Positions 17,622-25,546 are shown, numbered from the stretch's first letter. The stretch is 52,315 nucleotides of DNA from JAIXRY01 sp031972855 (GCA_031972855.1 DALYDY010000005.1:1-52315), one strand, 5' to 3'. Program-made: numbers and translations. Notes: a model not told the origin generated them from the sequence alone.

Positions 17622-18458
17622 ATGAATTTTAACTATATAGACATTCACTCACATCTAAACTTTAAAGATTTTGATGAGGATAGAGAAAATGTAATACAAC
17701 AAATGAAAGATGAGGAAATCGCTACAATATCTGTGGGTACAGATCTTGCTTCATCTATAGAGGTAGTAAGGCTTTCAGAAATGCACGAGAATCTTTTTAC
17801 TTGTGTTGGTGTGCACCCCGCAGATTTACTATCGAAGATCCCGAGTATTGTCGAGGGGCAGACAGATGTATTGGAATCATCTTTTGATTATGAAAAATTT
17901 TTGGAATTAGCAAAACATCCGAAAGTTGTTGCAATAGGTGAATGTGGTTTTGATTATTTCCGTGACCAAAGCGAAGAGCTCAAGGTAAAGCAAAAAGAAA
18001 TTTTTGAAGCTCACATAAAACTAGCAATAGAAGTAGGGAAACCTCTTATGATCCACGCTCGCGCGAGTAAGGGTACGCAGGATGCATACCATGACACGCT
18101 CGATATTCTAGAATATTATCAAAAAGAGCATCCAGAACTCTGTGCAAATTTTCACTTTTTTGCAGGTGACGCTAGTGTGCTTGAGAGAATACTTAATATT
18201 GGCTGTACAGTCTCTTTTGATGGTCCTATTACATTTGCGAGGGATTATGATGAAGTTATACAAAAATGCTCTTATATGAGTATTATGGCTGAAACTGACA
18301 GCCCTTTTGCAGCACCCAATCCGTATAGAGGAAAAAGAAATAATCCTCTTTATGTAAAAGAGATATATAATAAAATAGCTGAAATTAGAGGTGAAAATGA
18401 GGAGCAGGTGAGAAATCAAATCAATCAAAATGCTCAAAAATTCTTTAATTTGCCATAG
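17622..18458 (+). CDS. tatD: TatD-family metal-dependent deoxyribonuclease
   Basis: 278 residues of a TIM-barrel amidohydrolase-like hydrolase. Metal-binding and family motifs in order: DIHSHLNF (HxH), VGVHPAD, AIGECGFDYF (Glu), MIHARAS (His), NFHFFAGD (His) and MAETDSPFAAPNPYRGKRNNP (Asp). TatD proteins are 3'-5' exonucleases and D-aminoacyl-tRNA deacylase-like hydrolases in quality control; which role applies is not visible. The ATG at 17622 has TATAAT ending exactly 6 nt upstream, suggesting a leaderless message. Confidence 0.92.
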   Translation: MNFNYIDIHSHLNFKDFDEDRENVIQQMKDEEIATISVGTDLASSIEVVRLSEMHENLFTCVGVHPADLLSKIPSIVEGQTDVLESSFDYEKFLELAKHPKVVAIGECGFDYFRDQSEELKVKQKEIFEAHIKLAIEVGKPLMIHARASKGTQDAYHDTLDILEYYQKEHPELCANFHFFAGDASVLERILNIGCTVSFDGPITFARDYDEVIQKCSYMSIMAETDSPFAAPNPYRGKRNNPLYVKEIYNKIAEIRGENEEQVRNQINQNAQKFFNLP

Positions 18459-18466
18459 TATTGTCT

Positions 18467-18503
18467 AACTGAAAAATCCTTTACAAAAAAGGATTTTTCA
18501 GTT
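18467..18503 (+). terminator. Symmetric terminator after tatD
   Basis: Perfect 16-bp arms (AACTGAAAAATCCTTT and its complement) around ACAAA. The symmetry extends past the T-tract to AGTT. Confidence 0.8.
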
Positions 18504-18505
18504 AT

Positions 18506-18590
18506 TATACATCCGTAGCCCCGTTCGATGTACCTCCCACAAATATAGGTATGTTGCATTAGTCCGAAACGTGGGTCTTAAAAATTAATA
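18506..18590 (+). promoter_or_regulatory. Structured rpsF leader, candidate S6:S18 autoregulatory RNA
   Basis: The 90 nt before rpsF are GC-richer than the surroundings and fold into ACATC...GATGT (18507-18529) and a second helix joining CCCAC to GTGGG near the 3' end, with TCCGAAAC in between. In many bacteria an S6:S18-binding motif with a conserved CCG/ACC element sits exactly here, before rpsF-ssb-rpsR, and represses the operon. The position fits well. The detailed motif was not verified, so this is a location-based call. Confidence 0.5.
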
Positions 18591-18595
18591 TTATT

Positions 18596-19093
18596 ATGTT
18601 AGAAAATGATAAAGCGCTTCGCGTATATGAATTTTCTTACCTACTAGTACCTTCTATTCCTGAGGAAGCTTTGGAAAAAAAGGTAGAAAGTATGAAAGAA
18701 AAAATCTTTGCGCAAGGCGGTGAGCTTATTTTAGAAGAAGCTCCAAAATTTATTACTCTTGCTTATGAAATGTCTCGTACAATTTCAAACAAGAAAACAC
18801 CTTTTATAAATGCATACTTTGGATGGATAAAGTTTGAAACAACTCCAGAAATAGGTGAGTCTCTAACTGCAATGTTTGAAAGAGATGAAGAAATAATTCG
18901 TTTCCTTTCAACTAAAACAGTTCGTGAAAACACTCTTGCTCCAAAGAAATTCACTGAAAAAGGAAATCCTCGCAAAAAAGAACAAGTATCTACTGATTCA
19001 GTAGAAGTTCCAGTAGAAACAGTAAATGAAGAAGCTCCTGTCGCACAAGAAGAAGTTTCAGTAGAAGAAACATTACCAACAGTAGAAGAATAA
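18596..19093 (+). CDS. rpsF: Small ribosomal subunit protein bS6
   Basis: 165 residues. The first about 100 form the S6 ferredoxin-like fold: RVYEFSYLLVPSIPEEALEKKVESMKEKIFAQGGELI, then KTPFINAYFGWIKFETTPEIGE and a FLSTKTVREN end. S6 pairs with S18 on 16S rRNA in the 30S platform. A C-terminal tail of about 50 residues is acidic, rich in Val/Glu and low in complexity, longer than in most S6 proteins. First gene of rpsF-ssb-rpsR, the common bacterial order, preceded by a structured leader. Confidence 0.93.
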   Translation: MLENDKALRVYEFSYLLVPSIPEEALEKKVESMKEKIFAQGGELILEEAPKFITLAYEMSRTISNKKTPFINAYFGWIKFETTPEIGESLTAMFERDEEIIRFLSTKTVRENTLAPKKFTEKGNPRKKEQVSTDSVEVPVETVNEEAPVAQEEVSVEETLPTVEE

Positions 19094-19105
19094 TTATTAC
19101 TCTAT

Positions 19106-19567
19106 ATGTACATCAACAAAGCAACAATTCTCGGTAACTTAACTCGTGATCCTGAAGTAAAATCAATTCCAACAGGTACAAAAGTAGCAACATTTTCTTT
19201 GGCAACAAATCGCACATGGAAAGATGCAGGAGGTGCTCGAAAAGATGCCTCTGAATATCACAACATAGTAGCATTTGGACGCCAAGCAGAATTGATCGGT
19301 CAATACGCAAAGAAAGGTAGTTCACTATATGTAGAAGGACGCTTACAAACACGAAGTTGGGATGATCCAAGTGGTCAAAAGAAATATCGTACAGAAATAA
19401 TTTTAGATAGTTTCCAATTTGGACCAAAATCTCAAGGGGGAACAGTCACTGATGCAGGTTCTAAACAATCAGTACAAAAAGAAATTCCTGGAACAGATAC
19501 AGAAGATTCATTTGATGCTATAGAATATCCAAACGAAGATATTAATGTTGATGATATTCCATTTTAA
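19106..19567 (+). CDS. ssb: Single-stranded DNA-binding protein
   Basis: 153 residues. OB-fold with the usual N-terminus (MYINKATILGNLTRDPEVKSIPTG), TKVATFSLATNR, and EYHNIVAFGRQAELIGQYAKKGSSLYVEGRLQTRSW. The tail is acidic and ends DINVDDIPF, the conserved C-terminal hook that binds repair and replication partners such as RecO. It lies between rpsF and rpsR with 12- and 5-nt gaps, so the three are co-transcribed. Confidence 0.96.
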   Translation: MYINKATILGNLTRDPEVKSIPTGTKVATFSLATNRTWKDAGGARKDASEYHNIVAFGRQAELIGQYAKKGSSLYVEGRLQTRSWDDPSGQKKYRTEIILDSFQFGPKSQGGTVTDAGSKQSVQKEIPGTDTEDSFDAIEYPNEDINVDDIPF

Positions 19568-19572
19568 TTTAT

Positions 19573-19773
19573 ATGAAACAAGATTTTTTCTCTTCAAACA
19601 ATATAAAGCACATAGACTATAAGGACACTGAAATTCTAAAGAAATTCATTGGTCCTTCAGCAAAGATACTGTCACGTCGCCGTACAGGTCTTACTGCAAA
19701 AAATCAAAGAGCTCTTACAGCTGCTGTAAAACGCTCAAGATTTATGGGATTACTTCCATATGTTGCTAAATAA
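19573..19773 (+). CDS. rpsR: Small ribosomal subunit protein bS18
   Basis: 66 residues with the S18 pattern: HIDYKDTEILKKFIGPSAKILSRRRTGLTAKNQRALTAAVKRSRFMGLLPYV. It binds 16S rRNA with S6. Last gene of the rpsF operon; its end faces efp, with a shared symmetric terminator between them. Confidence 0.96.
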   Translation: MKQDFFSSNNIKHIDYKDTEILKKFIGPSAKILSRRRTGLTAKNQRALTAAVKRSRFMGLLPYVAK

Positions 19774-19784
19774 TATTGTTTAGA

Positions 19785-19842
19785 AATAAAACACAAATAA
19801 AAACGGAACCCATATGGGTTCCGTTTTTATTTGTGTTTTATT
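19785..19842. terminator. 58-bp perfect palindrome, bidirectional terminator of rpsR and efp
   Basis: Each 29-nt arm is the exact reverse complement of the other; the core is ACGGAACCCATATGGGTTCC with A- and T-tracts, extended outward by AATAAAACACAAAT. It overlaps the efp stop codon. Hyphen-free perfect symmetry over 58 bp is far more than termination requires. Confidence 0.85.
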
Positions 19843-20425
19843 ATTTTGCTCTCTCTACGTATTCAGAGTTTTCTGTATTTATAACAATTATTTCTCCCGC
19901 ATTAATGAATAGGGGAACATTGATACTTGTTCCATTTTCAAGAACAACTTGTTTGTTTCCTCCTGTAGCAGAATCTCCTTTGATCGATGGTGGAGCTTCT
20001 TTAACTGTGAAGTTTACTTTTATAGGTAGTTTAACGCCTATAATCTGTTCTTCGTCATCGTATTCAAACATTAGTGCAATCGCTGTACAGTTATCTTTTA
20101 GAAATTTCTTTGTATTTCCATCCATTAGATTATCTTTTACTATAAAGCGATTTTTTGGATCTGTTGGGTCACAGAACCAGTATTCACCTTTGTTTGCATA
20201 TAAAAATTTGATATCTTTTTTTGATACCTCAGCTTCTTCTATTTGGTCTGATGCATGAAATGTTGTTGTAACAGCGCGTCCTGAGATGAGGTTACGCATC
20301 TTTACTTGGTTTTGAGGCTTTCTTTGTTGAGTGCGGGCAACGTGAGAATCTGTTACTTCATAAGGTTCTCCCTCATAAACTACATATTTTCCTATTTTAA
20401 TTTCGTTGTAATCGAGTAGTGACAT
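19841..20425 (-). CDS. efp: Elongation factor P with an atypical tip loop
   Basis: 194 residues with three beta-barrel domains. Hallmarks are EIKIGKYVVYEGEPYEV at the N-terminus, VKMRNLISGRAVTTTFHASD, and the C-terminal signature SIKGDSATGGNKQVVLENGTSINVPLFINAGEIIVINTENSEYVERAK. EF-P relieves ribosomes stalled at polyproline. Aligned from VKxRNL backwards, the residue at the modified tip position (Lys34 in E. coli) is Gln here, in RTQQRKPQNQ, so the usual lysine or arginine is absent at that exact place. The ATG at 20425 is preferred over an in-frame start 24 nt earlier. Confidence 0.94.
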   Translation of the reverse strand: MSLLDYNEIKIGKYVVYEGEPYEVTDSHVARTQQRKPQNQVKMRNLISGRAVTTTFHASDQIEEAEVSKKDIKFLYANKGEYWFCDPTDPKNRFIVKDNLMDGNTKKFLKDNCTAIALMFEYDDEEQIIGVKLPIKVNFTVKEAPPSIKGDSATGGNKQVVLENGTSINVPLFINAGEIIVINTENSEYVERAK

Positions 20426-20557
20426 AATAATAAAATTTAATGAATACATGAACAGTATATCAAAATTTCCTATTATTTCAAGGGCTTTTATTTTATATAT
20501 TTGACATTAACATTAATATGTTTTATAAGATAAAATAATATTGCGTCTTAATTTAAA

Positions 20558-20576
20558 TAGTGTAATAATAACACTA
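20558..20576. promoter_or_regulatory. NrtR-type operator, site 1 (PP2C-kinase-vWA operon)
   Basis: TAGTGTAATAATAACACTA: perfect 6-bp arms with a 7-nt AT spacer. It is 68 nt before the PP2C start and is the first of a tandem pair. Same motif as the sites before the NAD genes. Confidence 0.7.
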
Positions 20577-20583
20577 AGTAATA

Positions 20584-20602
20584 TAGTGTAGTAAATACAT
20601 TA
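20584..20602. promoter_or_regulatory. NrtR-type operator, site 2 (PP2C-kinase-vWA operon)
   Basis: TAGTGTAGTAAATACATTA: one mismatch in the right arm (ACATTA for ACACTA). It starts 26 bp after site 1, on roughly the same DNA face after 2.5 turns. The rest of the 218-nt gap between efp and the PP2C gene shows only AT-rich sequence. Confidence 0.6.
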
Positions 20603-20643
20603 AATAAGTTCGTTGAAAAATCAATAATATAAACTATATAAAA

Positions 20644-21480
20644 ATGAAAAACAAATTTGAAATTAAAGGTGGATCGATTCCTGGAGTTGATCACACATTA
20701 CCCGGTGCGCCGGGTTGGAAAAACAATCAAGATGCATTTTTTGTTTTACAAAATGAAAAAATAACACTTGGTATTGTTGCTGATGGTTGTTCAGAAGGTG
20801 AACATACTGAAGTTGGTTCAAAATTAGCAGTACGACTACTTGGATCTCTAATAATGCGTTTGTATCCTCGTTATGAAGATTCGTTATCTTTGTCACTAGA
20901 ACAAAACACAGAACCATACTTCTTTACTCGCATTAGAGAAGACTTACTTTCTACTCTTCGTCTATTAACAAATCAGATGGGAGATAGTATGACAGAAATT
21001 GTTAAATCATATTTTTCCTTCACTGTTGTTGGTATTCTTGTAACTCCTAAGCGAACATATTTTTTCTCTATTGGTGACGGATTAATTAGTGTAAATGGTA
21101 ACCATAAAAATTTGGGTCCATTTCCAAAAAATGAACCGCCATATCTTGGATTTTCATTACTTGGGGAAAATATTCCTTTTGTAGTAGAACAACATGATAC
21201 TGAAAAAATAGAATGCGCTCTAATTGCTTCTGATGGTATTGATTACTTAATGAAGGCAGAAGGAACCAAAAATCCAAATGGTGTATGGACAATTGAAAAC
21301 ATATCTCTTTTTTGGGAAGATGATTCTTTCTTAAAAAATAGTGACGCAATTCGTCGTAAACTCGCTCTTTATAATACTGAGCATGTTACAAATGAAGGTG
21401 GGTCCCCGTGGATTAAGAAAGGTCAATTAAAAGACGATACAACACTTATTGTTGTTAGAAAAATTTCACAAACAAATTAA
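20644..21480 (+). CDS. PP2C-family Ser/Thr protein phosphatase
   Basis: 278 residues. The PP2C metal motifs are visible: KNNQDAFFV (first Asp), GIVADGCSEGEHTEVGSKLA (DG pair), YFFSIGDGLISVNG (GD) and the C-terminal DDTTLIVVRKI. This family removes phosphate from Ser/Thr using two metal ions. The gene opens an operon with a kinase, a nicotinamidase-like hydrolase and a TerY-like vWA protein. PP2C, kinase and vWA together are the known TerY-P triad. It is preceded by two NrtR-type operators. The protein has no membrane segment. The next gene starts after 10 nt. Confidence 0.9.
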   Translation: MKNKFEIKGGSIPGVDHTLPGAPGWKNNQDAFFVLQNEKITLGIVADGCSEGEHTEVGSKLAVRLLGSLIMRLYPRYEDSLSLSLEQNTEPYFFTRIREDLLSTLRLLTNQMGDSMTEIVKSYFSFTVVGILVTPKRTYFFSIGDGLISVNGNHKNLGPFPKNEPPYLGFSLLGENIPFVVEQHDTEKIECALIASDGIDYLMKAEGTKNPNGVWTIENISLFWEDDSFLKNSDAIRRKLALYNTEHVTNEGGSPWIKKGQLKDDTTLIVVRKISQTN

Positions 21481-21490
21481 TACGTAGAAA

Positions 21491-22990
21491 ATGAAACTTA
21501 CTATTAATAAAAATACAATCGAGACTAATAGTTTAGGCTTAATTGGAACAGGAGGAGAAGCAGATATTTATCAGTTAAATCAGACACATGTACTAAAAGT
21601 TTTTAAAGATTCTAGGCATCCTGATTATACTGGTAATATTAATGCTCAAGCTGGTGCTCGCGAAAGAATTCGTGTTCACCAAGAAAAGTTACTACAATTT
21701 CCTAAAGGACTTCCATCACAAGTGATAACCCCTTTGGAAATAGCATACGATGTTAGGGGTGCTGTCAGAGGATATATGATGAAACTTATACCTCAAGGGG
21801 TAACGCTTTGGCAATATTCTCAACCAGGCTCATATGTTCGTGGATCTGATGAAGGAAAAATAATATCTTTTCTTCGTTCTATGTATGAAGTTATTATTCA
21901 AATTCACTCAAAAAAAATTGTGATAGGAGACTTCAATGATTTAAACATACTTGTTGATCAAGTATTTCATCCTTGGTTTATTGATTCAGATAGTTATCAA
22001 TTTGGTAAATTCTTGTCAAAAACTTTTGATGAACGTTTTGTTGATCCGCTTTTGTGTATTACCGCAACAGTGGCTACTCATCCTGATATTTGTTCTGATG
22101 GGAAAAGTCATATTGTACTCAGTAAACCACACGGAGAGAAAAGTGACTGGTACGCATTTGCTTCAATGGTCATGCAGACTCTTTGTTCTGTTGGTCCTTA
22201 TGGTGGTGTATATCGTCCAAAATTAAATACGTCGTCTGTGTCACAACACTTACGTCCTATGCACCGCATCTCTATACTTCATCCTGAAGTAATCTATCCT
22301 AAAAAAGCACGCTCTCTTGATTTGTTGCCAGATAATCTTGTTTCGTATTTTGAAGATGTATTTAAAAATGATGTTCGTGGTATTATGCCAAAATCACTTT
22401 TAGATACACTTCGTTTTACAACTTGTACTACTTGTCATACAGTTCACGCTCATGCTGTTTGTCCAAATTGTAACAAACACGTTTTACAACCAATTACTTC
22501 TATTTTTAGAGGTAAGGTTAATGCAGAACGTATTTGGAACACTCGAGGAATTATAGTTACTGCTTCATATGACCATGAATTAGTGTATATCTATCATGAC
22601 GGTATAAGCTATCGCCATAGTAATGGAAATGAAATTCTTCGTGAATCTTATAATCCGTTCATTACATTCTATGTGTCAGGATCTTACACAGTTTATGTTC
22701 GTGGAAATGTACTTTCAGTATTTCACTCTGATAATACTAGAGCAGATTATCCTATTGATGGTAAAACAGGAAATAGGGTAGCTCTCTCTGGTAATAGATT
22801 AGTTTGGATTTCCGATGGGGTTATTACGACAGAAGAAAATATTCTTGGCGTAACAACAACAAAAAAACTTGGAACAGTTCTTGGTGGAAACACCGATATT
22901 TGGACAAGTGACAATGTTGGGTTTGGAAAGTATCGCGCAGGTGAAATAGTTAGATATTTTATTTTTTCTCCAACATACAGTTTTGAATGA
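21491..22990 (+). CDS. Ser/Thr kinase-like protein with zinc ribbon and propeller (TerY-P triad type), possibly frameshifted
   Basis: 499 residues. The kinase domain (about 8-290) shows a glycine loop GTGGEADIYQL, the ATP-binding lysine in VLKVFK, a catalytic loop IGDFNDLNILVD replacing HRD...N, and FIDSDSYQF in place of DFG. This variant is typical of kinases in TerY/YegI-like gene sets. A zinc ribbon, CTTCHTVHAHAVCPNC, follows at about 312-335, then strands of a beta-propeller. The frame ends at a TGA directly after TTTT; shifting by one base there joins it to the frame at 22983, which continues the propeller. The intact protein would be about 634 residues. It probably acts with the adjacent PP2C. 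Confidence 0.82.
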   Translation: MKLTINKNTIETNSLGLIGTGGEADIYQLNQTHVLKVFKDSRHPDYTGNINAQAGARERIRVHQEKLLQFPKGLPSQVITPLEIAYDVRGAVRGYMMKLIPQGVTLWQYSQPGSYVRGSDEGKIISFLRSMYEVIIQIHSKKIVIGDFNDLNILVDQVFHPWFIDSDSYQFGKFLSKTFDERFVDPLLCITATVATHPDICSDGKSHIVLSKPHGEKSDWYAFASMVMQTLCSVGPYGGVYRPKLNTSSVSQHLRPMHRISILHPEVIYPKKARSLDLLPDNLVSYFEDVFKNDVRGIMPKSLLDTLRFTTCTTCHTVHAHAVCPNCNKHVLQPITSIFRGKVNAERIWNTRGIIVTASYDHELVYIYHDGISYRHSNGNEILRESYNPFITFYVSGSYTVYVRGNVLSVFHSDNTRADYPIDGKTGNRVALSGNRLVWISDGVITTEENILGVTTTKKLGTVLGGNTDIWTSDNVGFGKYRAGEIVRYFIFSPTYSFE

Positions 22991-23396
22991 CAATATTACA
23001 TTACCTCCAATTGCTGGAAAAGTAATTGAAAGTAATGTTTATTTCAGTCAAACATATATTTGGTACTTTATTCTTGTTCAAGAATTAGGTATTCAAAAAG
23101 TACATACATATCTTATTGATTCTAAAACAGGAACACTTATTGCAACAGCTGTAGGCCAAGCAAATGATGGGTCGTGGATAGGGTCAACTAAAGGTAAACT
23201 TGCCTCAGGTAATTTTCTTCTTTCACCATCAGATGATGGTATTGTAAGAATAGAAGCAAATGGAGGAACACTTCATGTTGCTAAAAAATTTCCTGACACG
23301 TATGACATAGTTGATTGTCATACAAATCTATTTCCAGGTAAAACAGGGCTTTCAATTATTTCTTCTCAAGAAATATGGCAAGTCTCAATTAAATAA
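22983..23396 (+). CDS. Propeller C-terminal part of the kinase gene (frame-shifted continuation)
   Basis: 137 codons with no ATG start; the only start at the overlap is TTG. The product is all-beta with propeller-like repeats (YIWYFILVQE, HTYLIDSKTGTLIATAVG, GNFLLSPSDDGIVRIEANGG) that match the style of the end of the kinase product. Reading one T fewer in the TTTT run at 22981-22984 would join both frames without a gap. I therefore read it as the C-terminus of the kinase, separated by an indel (real or sequencing error) or by programmed frameshifting, rather than as an independent gene. Confidence 0.6.
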   Translation: MNDNITLPPIAGKVIESNVYFSQTYIWYFILVQELGIQKVHTYLIDSKTGTLIATAVGQANDGSWIGSTKGKLASGNFLLSPSDDGIVRIEANGGTLHVAKKFPDTYDIVDCHTNLFPGKTGLSIISSQEIWQVSIK

Positions 23397-23430
23397 AACA
23401 ATTCAAAAAACACTTTTAATTTTAAACAAA

Positions 23431-24549
23431 ATGTCAAACAAAGTTTTTCATGGGTATGATCCCAAAAACGCAGAAGACTTCTCTTACAATCCCAATATGG
23501 CATTGGTACAAGAAGCAGCTCTCGCATACGCAAGAGTTAATAATTTACATCCAGGAACAAGCGATAAAATAAAGCTTGCATTGCTGTTGATTGATGCACA
23601 ACGTGACTTCTGTCATAAAGAAGGAACGCTTTACGTAGGTGGCCGAACTGGTGATGGTGCTATAGATGATTCAAAGCGAATTGCTGAGTTCATTTATAAC
23701 AATGTCGGAATCATTTCAAAAACCATTGCAACACTCGATACGCACTTTCCGTGGCAGATTTTTTTCTCTAATTTTTTCGTAAATCGAAAAGGAGAAGAAT
23801 TACAGCCTCATACATTGATCGATGTAGCAGTTGATAATGGCCGTGACATTCTAGTTAATCTTGATTTGGCAGGAAATTTGCTTAACAGTGATATTCTTCC
23901 TAATCCAAAGATTGCTGGTGAATTTAAGGTTAATCCAGCATGGCTACACAGTCAATGTTTGCATTATTGTAAAAGCTTGAAAGATCCAAACAGTGGTCGT
24001 TCGAAGTACACATTGTATCTGTGGCCGTTACATTGCCTTATTGGCAGTATTGGACACACTCTTGTTGGTGTTATTGATGAAGCTCGTCAGTTTCACTCTT
24101 TTGCTCGTTCTTCACAGCCAGAAATTGAAATAAAAGGAGGTAATCCTTTAACTGAAAATTACTCAATCGTCCAACCAGAAGTGTTGACTCTTTTTGATAA
24201 TTTAAACAGTCCTATTGCACAACGCAATGTTTCATTTCTAAAGCAGTTACTCAACTATGATATGGTTGTAATTGCCGGACAAGCTTCAAGTCATTGTGTG
24301 GCTTCATCAATCGATGACATCCTTGCAGAGATTAATGCTAAAGATCCTTCTTTAGCAAAGAAAGTATATATCCTTCGTGATTGTACTTCCGCAGTGGCTG
24401 TCCCTGATGGGAATGGTGGATTTTTTGCAGATTTTACTGATCAAGCAGAAGCAGCTTTCAAACGTTTTGCTGATGCTGGTATGAATGTTGTAAACTCTAC
24501 CGATCCAATTAGTACTTGGCCTGGTGTTGCTAGTACTTTATATTCATAA
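23431..24549 (+). CDS. Nicotinamidase-like cysteine hydrolase
   Basis: 372 residues of the isochorismatase-like fold. The nicotinamidase marks are LLIDAQRDFCH (catalytic Asp), LDTHFP (metal Asp and His), WPLHCLIGSIGHTL (matching the WPxHC metal block of PncA) and VIAGQASSHCVASS (nucleophile Cys). It is much longer than the usual 180-220 residues: extra sequence lies between the metal blocks and at the N-terminus. The likely reaction is nicotinamide to nicotinate, but a related amide substrate is possible. The ATG at 23431 follows a 34-nt gap after the propeller frame. It is the second nicotinamidase of the locus; the other is fused to PncB at 25545. Confidence 0.78.
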   Translation: MSNKVFHGYDPKNAEDFSYNPNMALVQEAALAYARVNNLHPGTSDKIKLALLLIDAQRDFCHKEGTLYVGGRTGDGAIDDSKRIAEFIYNNVGIISKTIATLDTHFPWQIFFSNFFVNRKGEELQPHTLIDVAVDNGRDILVNLDLAGNLLNSDILPNPKIAGEFKVNPAWLHSQCLHYCKSLKDPNSGRSKYTLYLWPLHCLIGSIGHTLVGVIDEARQFHSFARSSQPEIEIKGGNPLTENYSIVQPEVLTLFDNLNSPIAQRNVSFLKQLLNYDMVVIAGQASSHCVASSIDDILAEINAKDPSLAKKVYILRDCTSAVAVPDGNGGFFADFTDQAEAAFKRFADAGMNVVNSTDPISTWPGVASTLYS

Positions 24550-24559
24550 CACTTGCCCA

Positions 24560-24590
24560 GTGTGACAAAGCTTTAAAAACTTTGTCACAC
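24560..24590 (+). terminator. Intra-operon hairpin between nicotinamidase and vWA genes
   Basis: GTGTGACAAAG pairs perfectly with CTTTGTCACAC (11 bp) around a 9-nt loop; TTAATAAAAT follows rather than a run of T. It may be a weak terminator or an RNA-stability element that sets different levels of the two products. Confidence 0.5.
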
Positions 24591-24636
24591 TTAATAAAAT
24601 AGTTTTAAAATCAAACAACAATTAAATAAAAAAAAC

Positions 24637-25422
24637 ATGTCAAACAACACAACACTGCTCAATGATGCAGTAAATAATGGAAATCTTTCACCTGATGCTT
24701 TAGTTGCAATGAATAATATTCCTGATTTAGGATTAGCATTGCAACATGCAATGGGGGTGAATATTGATGACATTAATTCCAGTGAAATTACATTGGTAGC
24801 AATGCTCATCGATGATTCAAGCTCAATCAGAAGTGGTGGAAATGAACGCATTGTTTGTGATGGCCATAATATGGTTATCGAATCTATTAAAGATTCCAAA
24901 CAAAAAAACGGCGTTCTTATACTAACAAAGTATTTGAATGGAAAAGTTTTATGTCCTTGGGCTCCTATAGATCAGGCGGTGATTATGGACTCACAAAATT
25001 ATCACGCAAATGGTAGTACACCACTTTATGATCAGACCGTTGAATTCCTTGCATTAATTGCCGCGAAGACCGAAGAGTTTGAGCAAATGGCCGGTGTTCC
25101 TGTTCGTAGTATAAGCCTTATCATTAGTGATGGTGCTGACTATGGTTCATACACACAAAAGCCTCATAATGTATCTGCTGTAGTTAAGAGTATGTTAAAA
25201 AGTGAAAAGCATATCATTGCAGCTATGGGTATCGATGATGGCTCTACTGATTTCAAAAAAATATTCTCAAGTATGGGATTAGAAGATTCATGGATCCTTA
25301 CACCAGGTAATTCTGAAAAAGAAATTCGTGCATCATTTAGAATGTTTTCTCAGAGTGCTGTCCGTGCAAGCCAAAGCGGTGCAGGATTTAGCAAAACCGC
25401 AATGGGTGGTTTTGGAAATTAA
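24637..25422 (+). CDS. TerY-like von Willebrand factor A protein
   Basis: 261 residues, nearly all one vWA domain. The MIDAS metal site is complete: MLIDDSSSI (DxSxS), a Thr in NGSTPLYDQ, and IISDGADYG (Asp). This matches TerY-type cytoplasmic vWA proteins, which occur next to PP2C and kinase genes in tellurite/stress (Ter) gene sets. In the known triads the vWA protein is a likely scaffold or phosphorylation target. The C-terminal tail is rich in Ser, Gly and Ala (SQSGAGFSKTAMGGFGN). Last gene of the operon that starts at 20644. Confidence 0.88.
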   Translation: MSNNTTLLNDAVNNGNLSPDALVAMNNIPDLGLALQHAMGVNIDDINSSEITLVAMLIDDSSSIRSGGNERIVCDGHNMVIESIKDSKQKNGVLILTKYLNGKVLCPWAPIDQAVIMDSQNYHANGSTPLYDQTVEFLALIAAKTEEFEQMAGVPVRSISLIISDGADYGSYTQKPHNVSAVVKSMLKSEKHIIAAMGIDDGSTDFKKIFSSMGLEDSWILTPGNSEKEIRASFRMFSQSAVRASQSGAGFSKTAMGGFGN

Positions 25423-25455
25423 GTTTTAAAAAATAGTTCTTTCTGTTCTTTTTAC

Positions 25456-25487
25456 AAAGCGATGATATATTCATCGCTTTTTTTATT
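25456..25487 (+). terminator. Terminator of the PP2C-kinase-vWA operon
   Basis: AAAGCGATGA pairs with TCATCGCTTT around TATAT, followed by TTTTATTTTT. Confidence 0.8.
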
Positions 25488-25504
25488 TTTAATAAATAAA
25501 CAAT

Positions 25505-25546
25505 AAAAAAAGTCCCGCATTAGAGCGGGACCTGTATGAGGTCCTT
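25505..25546 (-). terminator. Terminator of the pncA-pncB fusion gene
   Basis: On the minus strand GTCCCGC pairs with GCGGGAC and is followed by TTTTTTT. A second small hairpin, GGACCT-CATAC-AGGTCC, lies just before it. Confidence 0.75.

Noticed and set aside
23311..23430. Upstream extension of the nicotinamidase-like frame
   Set aside because: It overlaps the propeller frame; the ATG at 23431 lies after that frame ends and begins a coherent protein.
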